A stretch of 64,000 nt of DNA from Clostridium bornimense (GCF_000577895.1 NZ_HG917869.1:1-64000); one strand, 5' to 3'. Positions 43,209 through 53,255 are shown, numbered from the stretch's first letter. The notes: generated by a model from the letters alone, not told the origin. Made by a program: numbers and translations.

Positions 43209-44114
43209 ATGGCACTATCTTTAAACGACATATTAATTTGGTGTGAAGAAGAAGGAAAAGAATTTTGGCAATATATGCTTTATGATGATATGAGAGAACG
43301 TGGAATAACAATGGAGGAATCTTTCCATAAGATGGAAGACACTTTTGATGCTATGTGTCATACTATTAATACTTACAAGATTGAGCGTATGTCAGCTAGT
43401 GGATTAGTAGGATCAGATGGAGGTATTTTAGAAAAGTATCAAAATGAATCAGAAGAAAATTTAAATAAGCAAGGTAAAAAGCCAGCATTATGTGGAAGTT
43501 TTATGGCTGATGCTATGGTAATAGCATTAAAAATGGCTGAATCTAATGCTTGCATGAGAAGAATTGTAGCAGCACCTACAGCTGGATCTTGTGGAGTAAT
43601 TCCAGCGGTATTAATACCATATTATGAAGCTAAGTTAGCATCTAAAGAGGATATAGTAAAGGCACTTTTTGTATCTGGTGCTATTGGGCAAGTTATAGCA
43701 GATAGAGCTTCTATTAGTGGGGCTCAGGGCGGATGTCAAGCTGAAATAGGCTCAGCATCAGCTATGGCTGCAGGAGCATTAACTTTTCTTCAAGGTGGAG
43801 ATGCAAAACAAATTTGTAATGCTGCAGCATTAGCACTTAAAGGATTATTAGGTCTTGTATGTGATCCCGTTGCTGGTTTAGTAGAAATTCCATGTGTAAA
43901 AAGAAATGTTATTGGAACAGTCAACGCTGTTTCATGTACAGATATGGCAATAGCGGGAGTTGAAAGTAAGATACCACCAGATGAAGTTATTGATGCCATG
44001 GGAGAAGTTGGAGATAAAATGGATGCATCATTAAAAGAAACAGCTCTTGGAGGATTAGCTGTAACACCTACAGCAATAAAGATTGCAAAGGAAGCAGGGC
44101 TAGAAAGCGAATAA
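43209..44114 (+). CDS. sdaAA: L-serine dehydratase, iron-sulfur-dependent, alpha subunit
   Basis: 301 residues. GLVGSDGGILEKY, APTAGSCGVIPAVLIPYY, the cluster-binding cysteines in ALCGSF, GGCQAEIGSASAM and LVCDPVAGLVEIPCVKRN, and the C-terminal GGLAVTPTAIKIA identify the catalytic subunit. Length is normal. Translated with sdaAB from one transcript; AGGAGG precedes the ATG. Confidence 0.93.
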   Translation: MALSLNDILIWCEEEGKEFWQYMLYDDMRERGITMEESFHKMEDTFDAMCHTINTYKIERMSASGLVGSDGGILEKYQNESEENLNKQGKKPALCGSFMADAMVIALKMAESNACMRRIVAAPTAGSCGVIPAVLIPYYEAKLASKEDIVKALFVSGAIGQVIADRASISGAQGGCQAEIGSASAMAAGALTFLQGGDAKQICNAAALALKGLLGLVCDPVAGLVEIPCVKRNVIGTVNAVSCTDMAIAGVESKIPPDEVIDAMGEVGDKMDASLKETALGGLAVTPTAIKIAKEAGLESE

Positions 44115-44230
44115 ATTATATTGGGGACATCTTCAATAATAGGCAAAGAAGTTTATTGCCACTATCTGTTTTAGAAGAATGGTAGAAGAAATTATGGAGT
44201 GAGGCTTGAAAATTTCCTTAGAAAAATGTA

Positions 44231-44272
44231 AAAGGTATTTCTTCATAGGTATTAATATGAAGAAGTACCTTT
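44231..44272. terminator. Bidirectional terminator between sdaAA and the ECF/ABC operon
   Basis: AAAGGTA.TTCTTCATA pairs with TATGAAGAA.TACCTTT. Confidence 0.78.
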
Positions 44273-44279
44273 CGTATTC

Positions 44280-45416
44280 TTAAATATGTTGTTTTTTACT
44301 TGTCCAATTTATTATTAATGTACATCCAATTCCTATAATAATAGCTATAGGTACTAGTATTATAGGAACCAATATTGGTTCGCCAAAGAAATTAATAGTA
44401 TCATAGAATTTGAAAAGGTTAGGTGATTCTAATAAATTTGTAACATTGATATAACGTATAAATCGTAGTATTTCATTGGAACTATTTATTAATATTAATA
44501 GCTTTGGGATGGAGTAGATCAGCACACTTAATGCAAGAGTTATCATACTATTTTTAGTAATTAACGATAACATCATAATAACTATACTAAATATAATCAC
44601 ACCTAATAAAAGTAATACTAATGAAATTAAGTACATCTCTATTACTGTCATATCATATGGTGAGTATTTATATAAGTGATTTAATGCTAGTGTACCACCT
44701 TCAAATCCATTAATTATTCCATTTAATAATAGGAGAAATACTGTTGCAATATATACAATTAAACTATAAATAAGCCCTGCTATTATTTTAGCTTTAGGAA
44801 ACTTTGAGCGGCTTAGCTTTGTACTTAATAGAACTGGTGCACAATCTTTTTCAAAGTCTTCACTGAAAATTGTGGATAGCCCTAAAATTAACATTATTAA
44901 TGTCGTTACACCCATTAGAAGATTTGAGCAAATAGAGTTCCATGACCCCATATATTTATAAGAGGGTGTATCTAATTTACTTAGCATATTTTCAGCCTTT
45001 TTTAGATCTTTATATTTGTAAGTGTTTGTATCACCAGCAGATTCTAGTGACTTAATTTTAGATACAATTTCATCATAGCTATATCTTTCATTAGATATAG
45101 AGTAATATATATTACTTTGTACTGGATAATCAATTCTTAGAATATTATTTAGAAAATACTCTTCTTTTGTAAGGTCAGTACTTTCTTTATATTCTATTCT
45201 TTCAAGATCAATTGATAAATCTTTTTCAGTATAGTTAGGGTTTTCATATTTTAAAGCTATTTTCTTTAAGTTATTGTTGCTACCGTAGTGAATTTTATTA
45301 GAGATATAAGTTGTTGTTGGCAATAGTATTAGATATAATATTAAAATTATTGTTGTAACTTTTATTATCGGTTTTGATATTATTTTGTATAATTCAAATT
45401 TGATTAAATCTAACAT
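44280..45416 (-). CDS. ABC transporter permease, second copy
   Basis: 378 residues. An N-terminal helix (about 16-36) precedes a ~120-residue extracytoplasmic part, then five further helices. LLLGLSTIFSEDFEKDCAPVLLSTKLSRSKFPKAKI is the cytosolic segment typical of ABC-2 permeases. Paralogous to the neighbour upstream (similar start MLDLIKFELYKI and cytosolic loop); their ends overlap by seven bases. Last gene of a five-gene minus-strand operon. Confidence 0.78.
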   Translation of the reverse strand: MLDLIKFELYKIISKPIIKVTTIILILYLILLPTTTYISNKIHYGSNNNLKKIALKYENPNYTEKDLSIDLERIEYKESTDLTKEEYFLNNILRIDYPVQSNIYYSISNERYSYDEIVSKIKSLESAGDTNTYKYKDLKKAENMLSKLDTPSYKYMGSWNSICSNLLMGVTTLIMLILGLSTIFSEDFEKDCAPVLLSTKLSRSKFPKAKIIAGLIYSLIVYIATVFLLLLNGIINGFEGGTLALNHLYKYSPYDMTVIEMYLISLVLLLLGVIIFSIVIMMLSLITKNSMITLALSVLIYSIPKLLILINSSNEILRFIRYINVTNLLESPNLFKFYDTINFFGEPILVPIILVPIAIIIGIGCTLIINWTSKKQHI

Positions 45417-46549
45417 AACCTTTGCCTCTTTCCCAATTTATATATTACTATTGGCAATATTATAAGTAAAACAGTCATGGCAACTATAGCTATATAAGGA
45501 TAAATCATTGCATTACCAAATATGTTGAAAGTAATAAATTTTCCGAAAATAGAGGCAGCTCTTATTAGTTCTGCAAAACTTAATCCACATATAATGTTTA
45601 ATATCATTTCTGGCAATGGTAATCCTGCTAAAAGAGCAGGTACAAAATAAAGTCCAAGGCTTACTGCAAAACTTATCATATTACTTTTTATTAATAAAGA
45701 AACGAGCATAATTGCAAGAGCAAATATAATTGTAGCAACAAAACTTATTGCAAGAGTAGATAAGTAATATTCTATTATTGTAATATCATATGGAGTGCTT
45801 GAAAATTTTTCTAAAGTATTTAAAGGTAAGTTACCATTTTTTAATCCTATTGTTAACGATGGAATAAAGTAGAGTAAAGATACAAAAATAAATACTACAG
45901 TAGCATATATAACTCCAGCTAAGATTTTTGACATAGTTAATTTTCTTTTGCCGTTCTTAGTACTTAGTAATAATGGAGCTATATTACTAGAATATTCAGA
46001 AGAAAAAATTCCAGCAAGACCAAGCACTAATAGCATTAGTTTCATAGTACCAGCAACATTGAAATCGAGAAGAAGATACCAAACCCCTGTATATTTATAT
46101 TGAGATTTAGGTAATTTACTTATCATTTCATCGGCTTTTTCAAATGCATTGTATTCATATGAATTTTTATCTAATTTTGAAAGTTCTTCTTTGATTTCAG
46201 AATGGGTATAGTATTTATTCATTACTAAATAAGTAGGTTCATTTTCTGTTGGGTAATTATATTGCATATAGTAGTCAATAAAATTTTCTCTTTTGGTTAA
46301 TTCCTCATTATTTTTTTTCTTTTTTTCTATAGTTTTAACTTCATTTTGAAATTGTGATACGGTATATTTATCGCCTTCAAATTGAGAAGCTAAGGTTTTC
46401 ATATTTTCTTTTCCACCAAAGTCTTTTCTTATTTGATTATATGTTATCATTTGTGGCAAAACTATAAACACTGCTACAAGTATAGCAAGTAGATATAATA
46501 TTTTTTTGTGAAAAATTTTACTAAGTTCAAATTTAATTAATTCTATCAT
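45410..46549 (-). CDS. ABC transporter permease, first copy
   Basis: About 379 residues. MIELIKFELSKIFHKKILYLL at the start, a long extracytoplasmic part, LGLAGIFSSEYSSNIAPLLLSTKNGKRKLTMSKI, and five C-terminal helices. ATG at 46549 chosen because GGAG lies nine bases before it; the longer reading begins inside the ATPase gene. Overlaps the ATPase 3' end and the next permease start. Confidence 0.78.
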   Translation of the reverse strand: MIELIKFELSKIFHKKILYLLAILVAVFIVLPQMITYNQIRKDFGGKENMKTLASQFEGDKYTVSQFQNEVKTIEKKKKNNEELTKRENFIDYYMQYNYPTENEPTYLVMNKYYTHSEIKEELSKLDKNSYEYNAFEKADEMISKLPKSQYKYTGVWYLLLDFNVAGTMKLMLLVLGLAGIFSSEYSSNIAPLLLSTKNGKRKLTMSKILAGVIYATVVFIFVSLLYFIPSLTIGLKNGNLPLNTLEKFSSTPYDITIIEYYLSTLAISFVATIIFALAIMLVSLLIKSNMISFAVSLGLYFVPALLAGLPLPEMILNIICGLSFAELIRAASIFGKFITFNIFGNAMIYPYIAIVAMTVLLIILPIVIYKLGKRQRLC

Positions 46550-47420
46550 AATCACTTGCTCCTTCCTTAAAGTAGTATAAGAATACATCTTCTAGATTTG
46601 GTTCTTCAATATTACAATTGATAGAAGGCTTGTCATCTCCAACTATTCTTACTAATATATCTGAACCTTCTCTTATCATACTAGCTATTTTATATTTGTT
46701 GTTTATTTCATAAAGTAATTCATCATTGATTTTTGCTGTCCACACTTTTCCTTTAATTTTTGCTAATAAATCAGAAGGCTTTTCTTTATCAATAAGTTGT
46801 CCATTTTTCATTATTAATATCTCATTAGCTATAAATTCAATATCTGAAACGATATGAGTGGAAAGAATTATAATTTTATCCTTAGAAATATTAGCTATAA
46901 GGTTTTTAAATCTTATTCTTTCATTGGGGTCTAAGCCTGCTGTGGGCTCATCTAATATTAAAATTTTAGGATCATTTAGTAATGCTTGAGCAATTCCAAG
47001 CCTTTGTAACATTCCACCAGAGAAGCCCCCTACTTTCCTATTTTTATCAGATTCCAAATTTACGAAAGATAATAATTCATTAATTTTCTCTTTAGCAATT
47101 CTTTTATCAATACCTTTTAATGCAGCGATATAATCTAAATATTTTTTAGCAGTAAAGTTTTTATAAAAACCGATATCTTGTGGGAGATATCCAACTAAAT
47201 CTCTATAGTCATCATCTAATATATTTTTATCTTTACCATCTACATAGATAGCACCTTTTGTAGGTTTTACTACATCAGCTAACATTCTCATTAATGTAGT
47301 TTTTCCAGAACCATTAGGACCCAGTAATCCATATATTCCATTTTCTAATGTAGTAGTAAAGTTATTTACAGCAGTTTTATCTTTAAATTCTTTTGTAATT
47401 GAATCAATTCTTAATTCCAT
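46533..47420 (-). CDS. ABC transporter ATP-binding protein
   Basis: 295 residues. Walker A GPNGSGKT (about 34-41), Q-loop YLPQDIGFY, signature FSGGMLQR, Walker B ILILDEPTAGLD and switch IILSTHIV. C-terminal extension ends in EEPNLEDVFLYYF, as in many lantibiotic-immunity-type ATPases. Energises the two permeases that follow. The start overlaps the preceding membrane protein gene by 10 bases. Confidence 0.85.
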   Translation of the reverse strand: MELRIDSITKEFKDKTAVNNFTTTLENGIYGLLGPNGSGKTTLMRMLADVVKPTKGAIYVDGKDKNILDDDYRDLVGYLPQDIGFYKNFTAKKYLDYIAALKGIDKRIAKEKINELLSFVNLESDKNRKVGGFSGGMLQRLGIAQALLNDPKILILDEPTAGLDPNERIRFKNLIANISKDKIIILSTHIVSDIEFIANEILIMKNGQLIDKEKPSDLLAKIKGKVWTAKINDELLYEINNKYKIASMIREGSDILVRIVGDDKPSINCNIEEPNLEDVFLYYFKEGASDYDRIN

Positions 47421-48184
47421 AACATTTCCTCTCCTTCAAAAGTAATAGTTGTACAATAAAATTTGTAAAGTGAATAAGAAAATATCATCAGTGATATTAT
47501 TATTGTAATTGTCAATGAAACAACTTTTGCTGCTTCTAAGTAAGGAATAATAAAAGTTTTACTAGAGCCAATTATAGTAATCCATACTATTAATGAAGTT
47601 ATAATTGAACTATTATTATTTAGCTTTGTTAATAGTAACAGATTTATAGAAGATACTATAGAAATAGGTACTATTATTGAAAATAACATTTTACATAGTA
47701 TATATCCCGATGTACCATATCCGCATATAATAAATAATGCTATATTAATTATTGCTGAAAAAGATGTAATTATAGTAAGTCGTGCTAAAATGATATTGCT
47801 GTAAGAGAATTTAAAACTTTTTTCTAACTCCCACATATTATTCTGGGTGCTTTTCACTATTTGAAACATTCCCAAAATCATTGGTACTGGGGATATAATC
47901 ATTAAAGTATTATATAGATTTAGATTGTATTGCATGGAAAATGCTAATGATATAGCAACAAATATTGTAGCTGCAATAAAGTAAGATTTATTAATATAGG
48001 TTACTTCATTTTTTATTAAGGTTATCATTACACTTTTTGTTTTCTTAGGAGGCATATATTTTCTTAGTGAATCTATAGTACTATCAATCATTTCTTCGGG
48101 AACTTTTTCAGTAGTATATGAATTTAAAAATTCTGATATTTCATTGTCAAAATAATCATCATCTAGCATGTCTATTTTTTTCAT
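47411..48184 (-). CDS. Membrane protein, putative anti-sigma factor
   Basis: 257 residues. A ~85-residue cytosolic N-terminus (MKKIDMLDDDYFDNEI...EFLNSYTTEKVPEEMID) is followed by six hydrophobic segments. The position directly after an ECF sigma gene, with a 26-base overlap, and a soluble N-terminus suggest it restrains the sigma factor. No zinc-binding HxxxCxxC motif is present, so the role is inferred from context. ATG at 48184 chosen for GGAGGTGG upstream. Confidence 0.6.
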   Translation of the reverse strand: MKKIDMLDDDYFDNEISEFLNSYTTEKVPEEMIDSTIDSLRKYMPPKKTKSVMITLIKNEVTYINKSYFIAATIFVAISLAFSMQYNLNLYNTLMIISPVPMILGMFQIVKSTQNNMWELEKSFKFSYSNIILARLTIITSFSAIINIALFIICGYGTSGYILCKMLFSIIVPISIVSSINLLLLTKLNNNSSIITSLIVWITIIGSSKTFIIPYLEAAKVVSLTITIIISLMIFSYSLYKFYCTTITFEGEEMLWN

Positions 48185-48731
48185 GAATTCCACCTCCAAG
48201 ATACTTTTTTAAATTTTTTATTCCACTAAATAGTCTAGATTTGATGGTGTTTTCCATATCACCAGTAATATTACTAATTTCTTTTATCTTAAGATCATGG
48301 TAATACTTAAGTATAATTGCTTCTCTCTGCAATGTAGGTAAGTTATCAATGGCAGATTTGACAAGAATACGATCTTCTTTTATTTCTAATAGATCAATAA
48401 TATTTTCATCAGATTTTATTTCCACTTCATTGATATCAGAAAATTCATTTCTTTGTTTATAAATTGATGTCCTAAAATAATCCCTGCAATGATTACTGGA
48501 GATTTTTAATATCCATGATTTAAAATTACCTTTTTTACAATCATATCTATTTAGGCTTTTCATCATTTTAATAAATATTTCTTGTGTAAGATCATAGGAT
48601 AGGTTGTAATCTCCAGTAAGCCTATATACAAAGCTATGTACCATAGAGTAATGCCTTTTTACTAATAGTTCCATGGCAGCTTGGTTTCCATAGATAATTT
48701 CTTTAATAAGTTCATTATCTGATTGTCCCAT
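48159..48731 (-). CDS. ECF-type RNA polymerase sigma factor
   Basis: 190 residues. Region 2: MELLVKRHYSMVHSFVYRLTGDYNLSYDLTQEIFIKMMKSL; then KGNFKSWILKISSNHCRDYFR; region 4: AIDNLPTLQREAIILKYYHDLKIKEISNITGDMENTIKSRLFSGIKNLKK. ATG at 48731 has AAGGAG eight bases upstream. Heads the operon with the membrane protein and three ABC genes and probably autoregulates it. Envelope or peptide stress is the usual trigger for such clusters. Confidence 0.88.
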   Translation of the reverse strand: MGQSDNELIKEIIYGNQAAMELLVKRHYSMVHSFVYRLTGDYNLSYDLTQEIFIKMMKSLNRYDCKKGNFKSWILKISSNHCRDYFRTSIYKQRNEFSDINEVEIKSDENIIDLLEIKEDRILVKSAIDNLPTLQREAIILKYYHDLKIKEISNITGDMENTIKSRLFSGIKNLKKYLGGGIHEKNRHAR

Positions 48732-48860
48732 CGATTCAACTCCTTTCACTTATATAACGTAAGAAACAATAAAAAGGTTTTATAAAAAACACATTATATT
48801 TAATAATACAACAAAAATGTAATATAATTGATATACGATGCTTATAGGAGTTGTTAATTT

Positions 48861-49358
48861 ATGAAGATACATATTATTGGAGGAAGTGGTACAGGAAAGT
48901 CATATATTTCAGATATGTTATCAAATGAGTTCAATATTCTTCATTTTGATTTGGATAATATCTTTTGGGATAATAATTCAGATTATTATGGGGTAAAGAT
49001 GCCTATTGATAAAAGAACAAAGCTACTTGAAAATATTCTTGAAGAAGAAGATTGGATTATTGAGGGTGTATATTATAGTTGGCTTAAGGAAAGTTTTAGA
49101 GATGCAGATTATATATTTATTTTAAATGTCTCATCATTTGTATATAAGTATAGAATTATCTTAAGATTTTTAAAAAGGAAGGTGGGTATTGAAAAAGGTA
49201 AAAAAGAAACAATAAAATCTTTAATTGAGTTAATAAAATGGACTGATAGTTATAAAAAGAATACACTGCCTAAAATAATTGATTTTCTAGAACCATATAA
49301 AAATAAAGTTATAGAGGTAAAAAGGGCAAAGGATATTTTTCAATATATAAGAAGTTGA
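48861..49358 (+). CDS. P-loop kinase of the FlaR/adenylate-kinase-like group
   Basis: 165 residues. Walker A GGSGTGKSY (about 7-15), then HFDLDNIFWDN (substrate-acid pattern of FlaR-like topology modulation proteins), EEEDWIIEGVYYSWL and a basic LID region RFLKRKVGIEKGK. Substrate unknown. Divergent from the sigma operon. Confidence 0.78.
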   Translation: MKIHIIGGSGTGKSYISDMLSNEFNILHFDLDNIFWDNNSDYYGVKMPIDKRTKLLENILEEEDWIIEGVYYSWLKESFRDADYIFILNVSSFVYKYRIILRFLKRKVGIEKGKKETIKSLIELIKWTDSYKKNTLPKIIDFLEPYKNKVIEVKRAKDIFQYIRS

Positions 49359-49419
49359 GATGTACATGACATAATTTTTTATAAAAGCAAATTTCAAAGC
49401 GGTGGAAAAGAGGGATAAA

Positions 49420-49809
49420 ATGAAAAACAAAAAACTTAACATGAAGTTATTAGATGGTAAATATGGAGTTTGTAGATTAAGCACTGATGAAGCAGTGCCA
49501 TCCTGGGCATTTAAAGGAGAATTTTTTTCTATAACGAAGACAGAAGATGAGTTATCTATTGTATGTTTAGAGGAAAATATTTCTGAGAAAATAAAATGTG
49601 AAAGGAACTGGAGAATATTAAAGGTAGAAGGACCATTAGATTTTTCCCTTGTAGGGATTTTATCCAAGATAAGTGGATTAATGGCTAAGAATGATATAAG
49701 TATATTCGCTATTTCTACATATGAGACAGACTATATTCTTATAAAAGATGAAAATATAAAAAAGGCTATAGAAGTACTAAATGAAGATTATTATAATGTG
49801 ATTATATAA
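49420..49809 (+). CDS. ACT-domain protein
   Basis: 129 residues. KLNMKLLDGKYGVCRL at the start, VPSWAFKGEFFSITKTEDELSIVC, then an ACT-like LVGILSKISGLMAKNDISIFAISTYETDYILIK. Matches the small two-ACT family often annotated as amino-acid-binding regulatory proteins. ATG chosen over a GTG 18 bases earlier because AAGAGGGA lies before it. Ligand unknown. Confidence 0.78.
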   Translation: MKNKKLNMKLLDGKYGVCRLSTDEAVPSWAFKGEFFSITKTEDELSIVCLEENISEKIKCERNWRILKVEGPLDFSLVGILSKISGLMAKNDISIFAISTYETDYILIKDENIKKAIEVLNEDYYNVII

Positions 49810-49833
49810 ATTTAATGTAATTAGTTTTAAAAG

Positions 49834-49870
49834 AAAAGGCAGTGGCGTAAAAATCCCATGCCTTTATCTT
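49834..49870 (+). terminator. Terminator after the ACT-domain gene
   Basis: AAAGGCA...TGCCTTT stem with a GG/CC inner pair and T-rich end. Confidence 0.65.
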
Positions 49871-49873
49871 TAA

Positions 49874-50158
49874 TCATTTTTTGTTAATTTGAAATTTATT
49901 AATTAAAAAATTAAATTTAGATTTGCAAATAATTTCAAATAGACAATATCCTATTATAATTCCGATGACATTGAAAATCACATCGTCTATATCTACTGAT
50001 CTGAATCCTAAAAATAATATATTTTCTATAAGTTGCAATACTTCTATTGATAAAGAAGTAATTAATCCAATGAAAAAACATTTCTTTAAAATCTTTAAGT
50101 TTTTCCATAATATAGGTAAAAGTAAAATATTTAAAAAAATAATAAAATATGTTACCAT
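49874..50158 (-). pseudogene. VanZ-like gene, apparently 5'-frameshifted
   Basis: The 94-residue frame begins in mid-family. LNILLLPILWKNLKILKKCFFIGLITSLSIEVLQL and FRSVDIDDVIFNVIGIIIGY are the VanZ core. The upstream half of the family is absent from this frame, but a neighbouring frame (to about 50250) reads NLYGNIFYYF, resembling the missing GN(I/L) block. No clear ribosome site precedes the ATG. Either a frameshifted relic or a short VanZ-like protein. Confidence 0.55.
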
Positions 50159-50285
50159 ATAGGTTAGTTAAAACTAATTTAAATTTTATATAACTAACTA
50201 ATAAGCTAATATAAAAAATTAAAGTTCTTAAAAGATAAAAAATTGTTATTTGGTATTTATATGATTTAAGAAAGAGAGGGTTGAA

Positions 50286-51248
50286 ATGAATTCGACAAAA
50301 GTAGAAGAATGTCTTGAAATAGATGTTATTCAAGTTTTATCACGGGAGGATGATTGTGTTGTATACCAGATTTCAAATGAAACTGGGGAAGTAATTATGA
50401 CAAGTTATCAAGTTTTTCCGGGGATTCAGATCATATATAATGATGTGCATATAAAGAAATGTTCTGTCAGAATGGAGTCAGAACATATAGGGGGTAATAT
50501 TTTTGAAATCAATCATTGTCGTGAAGGTAGAATTGAATGTGAGGTCGGTGGCGAATTTTTTTATCTGACTCCAGGAGATATGTCTATTAACCGAAAGAAA
50601 AACACAGGAAATGATTCGTATTTTCCTACTAGTCATTATCATGGGGTATCAGTTCTTGTAGATCCGGATTTAGCGCCACATTGCCTTTCATGCATTCTTG
50701 ATGATGTTAATGTACAACCTGCTTCGATTATTCAAAAGTTTTGTGGAGAGTCTGAGTCTTTTATTATAAGAAATAATAAACATTTAGAGCATATTTTCCA
50801 TGAACTATATGGTCTTCCACAGAAAATTAGAAAAGGATATTTTAAGATAAAGGTATTAGAGATTCTCTTATTTCTTGGAGGAACTGAATTTAAGCAAATG
50901 GGAGTAAGGAGGGAAATGTATTCGCAGGCGCAAGTAACATTGGCAAAGCAGGTATGTGAATTTTTGTCCACTCACATGGAAAAGCACATTACAATTGAAT
51001 ATTTATCTGATATTTTCCATGTTTCTAAAACACAGCTTAAAAATTGCTTCAAGGGAGTCTATGGAGTATCTATCTATGCATATATAAGAACACAAAAAAT
51101 GCAGACGGCAGCTATTTTGTTGAAAACGACAGAAAGAACGATTTTGGATATTGCATCTCAATATGGATATCATAATGCCAGTAAATTTGCTAAGGCATTT
51201 CGAGATGTAATGGGTGTATCACCGAAGCAGTATCGAAATGAAGGGTGA
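50286..51248 (+). CDS. AraC-family transcriptional regulator
   Basis: 320 residues. N-terminal sensor domain (about 1-190, EINHCREGRIECEV, then FYLTPGDMSI). C-terminal double helix-turn-helix: HITIEYLSDIFHVSKTQLKNCFKGVYGVSIYAYIRTQKM and ILDIASQYGYHNASKFAKAFRDVMGVSPKQYR. Of the type found next to siderophore-related ABC genes. AGAGAGGG upstream. Divergent from the VanZ-like gene and probable activator of the two ABC genes that follow. Confidence 0.88.
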   Translation: MNSTKVEECLEIDVIQVLSREDDCVVYQISNETGEVIMTSYQVFPGIQIIYNDVHIKKCSVRMESEHIGGNIFEINHCREGRIECEVGGEFFYLTPGDMSINRKKNTGNDSYFPTSHYHGVSVLVDPDLAPHCLSCILDDVNVQPASIIQKFCGESESFIIRNNKHLEHIFHELYGLPQKIRKGYFKIKVLEILLFLGGTEFKQMGVRREMYSQAQVTLAKQVCEFLSTHMEKHITIEYLSDIFHVSKTQLKNCFKGVYGVSIYAYIRTQKMQTAAILLKTTERTILDIASQYGYHNASKFAKAFRDVMGVSPKQYRNEG

Positions 51249-51476
51249 GAATGCAGTTATGGAGTCGGTAAAACTATTTTTTCAAAATGTCTGTGTGGAT
51301 TAGAACGTAAATCTAGTGGAAAAGTATTTGTTGATAGAATCAGATATATCAGTGTCCAAATGGAGCCTAAGTTTGATTTAGTGGAGTAGAAGCTAAGAAA
51401 ATAATATATTACAGTATAGTTACAGAAGGAAATAATATATTATTTATCTTAATTTATGGCAGAGGAGGAATTAATC

Positions 51477-53255
51477 TTGAAAAGACAATCAAATATGTCA
51501 AAGTTATTGGGATATGCAGGAAGATATAAATATCTTACTATTACTTCCTGGATTTTATCCGGAATTAGTGCTCTTTTAGCACTTGCTCCATTTATATATA
51601 TTTGGAAGATTATTAGGGAGGTTCTGCAGGTTGATCCTGACTTTAATAAGGCACAGAGCCTGTCTCATAATGGGTGGATGGCAGTATTATTTGCTATTGT
51701 ATCCATGTCGATTTATATTGGTGCATTAATGTGTTCACATATTGCGGCATTTCATGTACAGGCACAAATCCGTTCTCGTGCAATGCATCATATTGTAACA
51801 TTGCCACTTGGGTTTATGGATGATATTGGAAGTGGGGAGTTAAGAAAAATCATTAATGAGTGCAGTGCCAATACGGAAACCTATCTCGCACATCAGTTGC
51901 CAGACAAGGCAGGTGCCATTGTAACACCGATAGGACTTCTTGCATTGCTTATGATATTCGATTGGCACCTGGGATTACTATCGTTAATACCAGTAGTTAT
52001 TGCATTTGTAATTATGTCGATGATGACAGGAAAAGAAATGCAGCAGAAAATGACTGAGTATCAGAATGCATTGGCTCAAATGTCTAGTGAGGCAGTTGAA
52101 TATGTGCGTGGTATCCCTGTAGTAAAGACATTTGGACAATCTGTATTTTCCTTTAAACGCTTTAAGGCTAGTATTGATAACTATGAAACATGGACAATTG
52201 CCTACACAAAGAATCTTAGGATACCAATGGTACTTTATACGACAGCAATAAATGCAGTATTTACAGTATTAATTGCCGTTTCACTTGTTATTACTACAAG
52301 GGGAGGAATTACAGATGAATTTCTATTAAATCTACTTTTTTATATTATTATTACACCAATCATTACTATAACATTGAATAAAATTATGTATTCAAGTGAA
52401 AATAAGATGATTGTATCTGATGCTTTAAAACGTATTGATAGTGTGATGGAAATGAAACCATTAGCGCAGTCTGATTATATAAAGCATCCTACTGATAATT
52501 CAGTATCTTTGAAAGATGTAACATTCCGCTATCCTAATTCAGATAAAAATGCACTAGATCATATTTCTATGAAAATTAAGTCTGGCCAACATATTGCATT
52601 GGTAGGACCATCAGGAAGTGGAAAGTCCACTATAGCTAGTGTTATTACACGTTTTTTTGATATTAACAGTGGAAGTATCAGTATTGGTGGTGTCGATGTA
52701 AGAGAAATTATGAAAGAAGAACTGATGGATACGGTATCTTTTGTTTTTCAGGATAGCAGACTTATCAAGGACTCTATTTTGGAAAATGTAAGAATGGCAA
52801 AAAAGGATGCTTCACGGCTAGAAGTATTAGAAGCACTTCATAAGGCACAGTGTGATGATATCCTAAGTAAACTTCCAAATGGTGTAGATACTGTAATTGG
52901 TACAGGGGGAACCTACCTTTCTGGCGGTGAGTGTCAGAGAATCTCCATTGCTAGAGCAATGCTGAAAAATGCACCGATTTTGATTCTTGATGAAGCTACG
53001 GCATTTGCGGATCCAGACAATGAGGTAAAAGTTCAGGCGGCATTTGCAGAACTTTCTAAGGGAAAGACAGTTATTATGATTGCACATAGATTGTCCACAG
53101 TCACATCGGCAGATTGTATTTATGTACTAAAGGATGGATGTATATTTGAAAGTGGTACGCATAATGAATTGGTCTCAAGAAAAGGCTTGTATGCGCATAT
53201 GTGGCATGAGTATAACCATGTAGCACAGTGGAAAGTAGGTGAAAAAAATGCTTAA
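51477..53255 (+). CDS. Type-IV ABC transporter, first subunit (YbtP/IrtA-like)
   Basis: About 592 residues. Membrane domain (about 1-325), ATPase domain with Walker A GPSGSGKS, signature LSGGECQR, Walker B ILILDEATAFAD and switch MIAHRLST, all canonical. TTG at 51477 chosen because AGAGGAGG ends eight bases before it; the ATG at 51456 has no ribosome site. AraC-linked pairs of this type import ferri-siderophores or export peptides. Iron uptake is a reasonable but unproven reading. Confidence 0.82.
   Translation: MKRQSNMSKLLGYAGRYKYLTITSWILSGISALLALAPFIYIWKIIREVLQVDPDFNKAQSLSHNGWMAVLFAIVSMSIYIGALMCSHIAAFHVQAQIRSRAMHHIVTLPLGFMDDIGSGELRKIINECSANTETYLAHQLPDKAGAIVTPIGLLALLMIFDWHLGLLSLIPVVIAFVIMSMMTGKEMQQKMTEYQNALAQMSSEAVEYVRGIPVVKTFGQSVFSFKRFKASIDNYETWTIAYTKNLRIPMVLYTTAINAVFTVLIAVSLVITTRGGITDEFLLNLLFYIIITPIITITLNKIMYSSENKMIVSDALKRIDSVMEMKPLAQSDYIKHPTDNSVSLKDVTFRYPNSDKNALDHISMKIKSGQHIALVGPSGSGKSTIASVITRFFDINSGSISIGGVDVREIMKEELMDTVSFVFQDSRLIKDSILENVRMAKKDASRLEVLEALHKAQCDDILSKLPNGVDTVIGTGGTYLSGGECQRISIARAMLKNAPILILDEATAFADPDNEVKVQAAFAELSKGKTVIMIAHRLSTVTSADCIYVLKDGCIFESGTHNELVSRKGLYAHMWHEYNHVAQWKVGEKNA

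Noticed and set aside
43790-44146. Antisense open frame over sdaAA
   Set aside because: The plus strand encodes a fully conserved serine dehydratase subunit; the minus-strand frame has no independent support.
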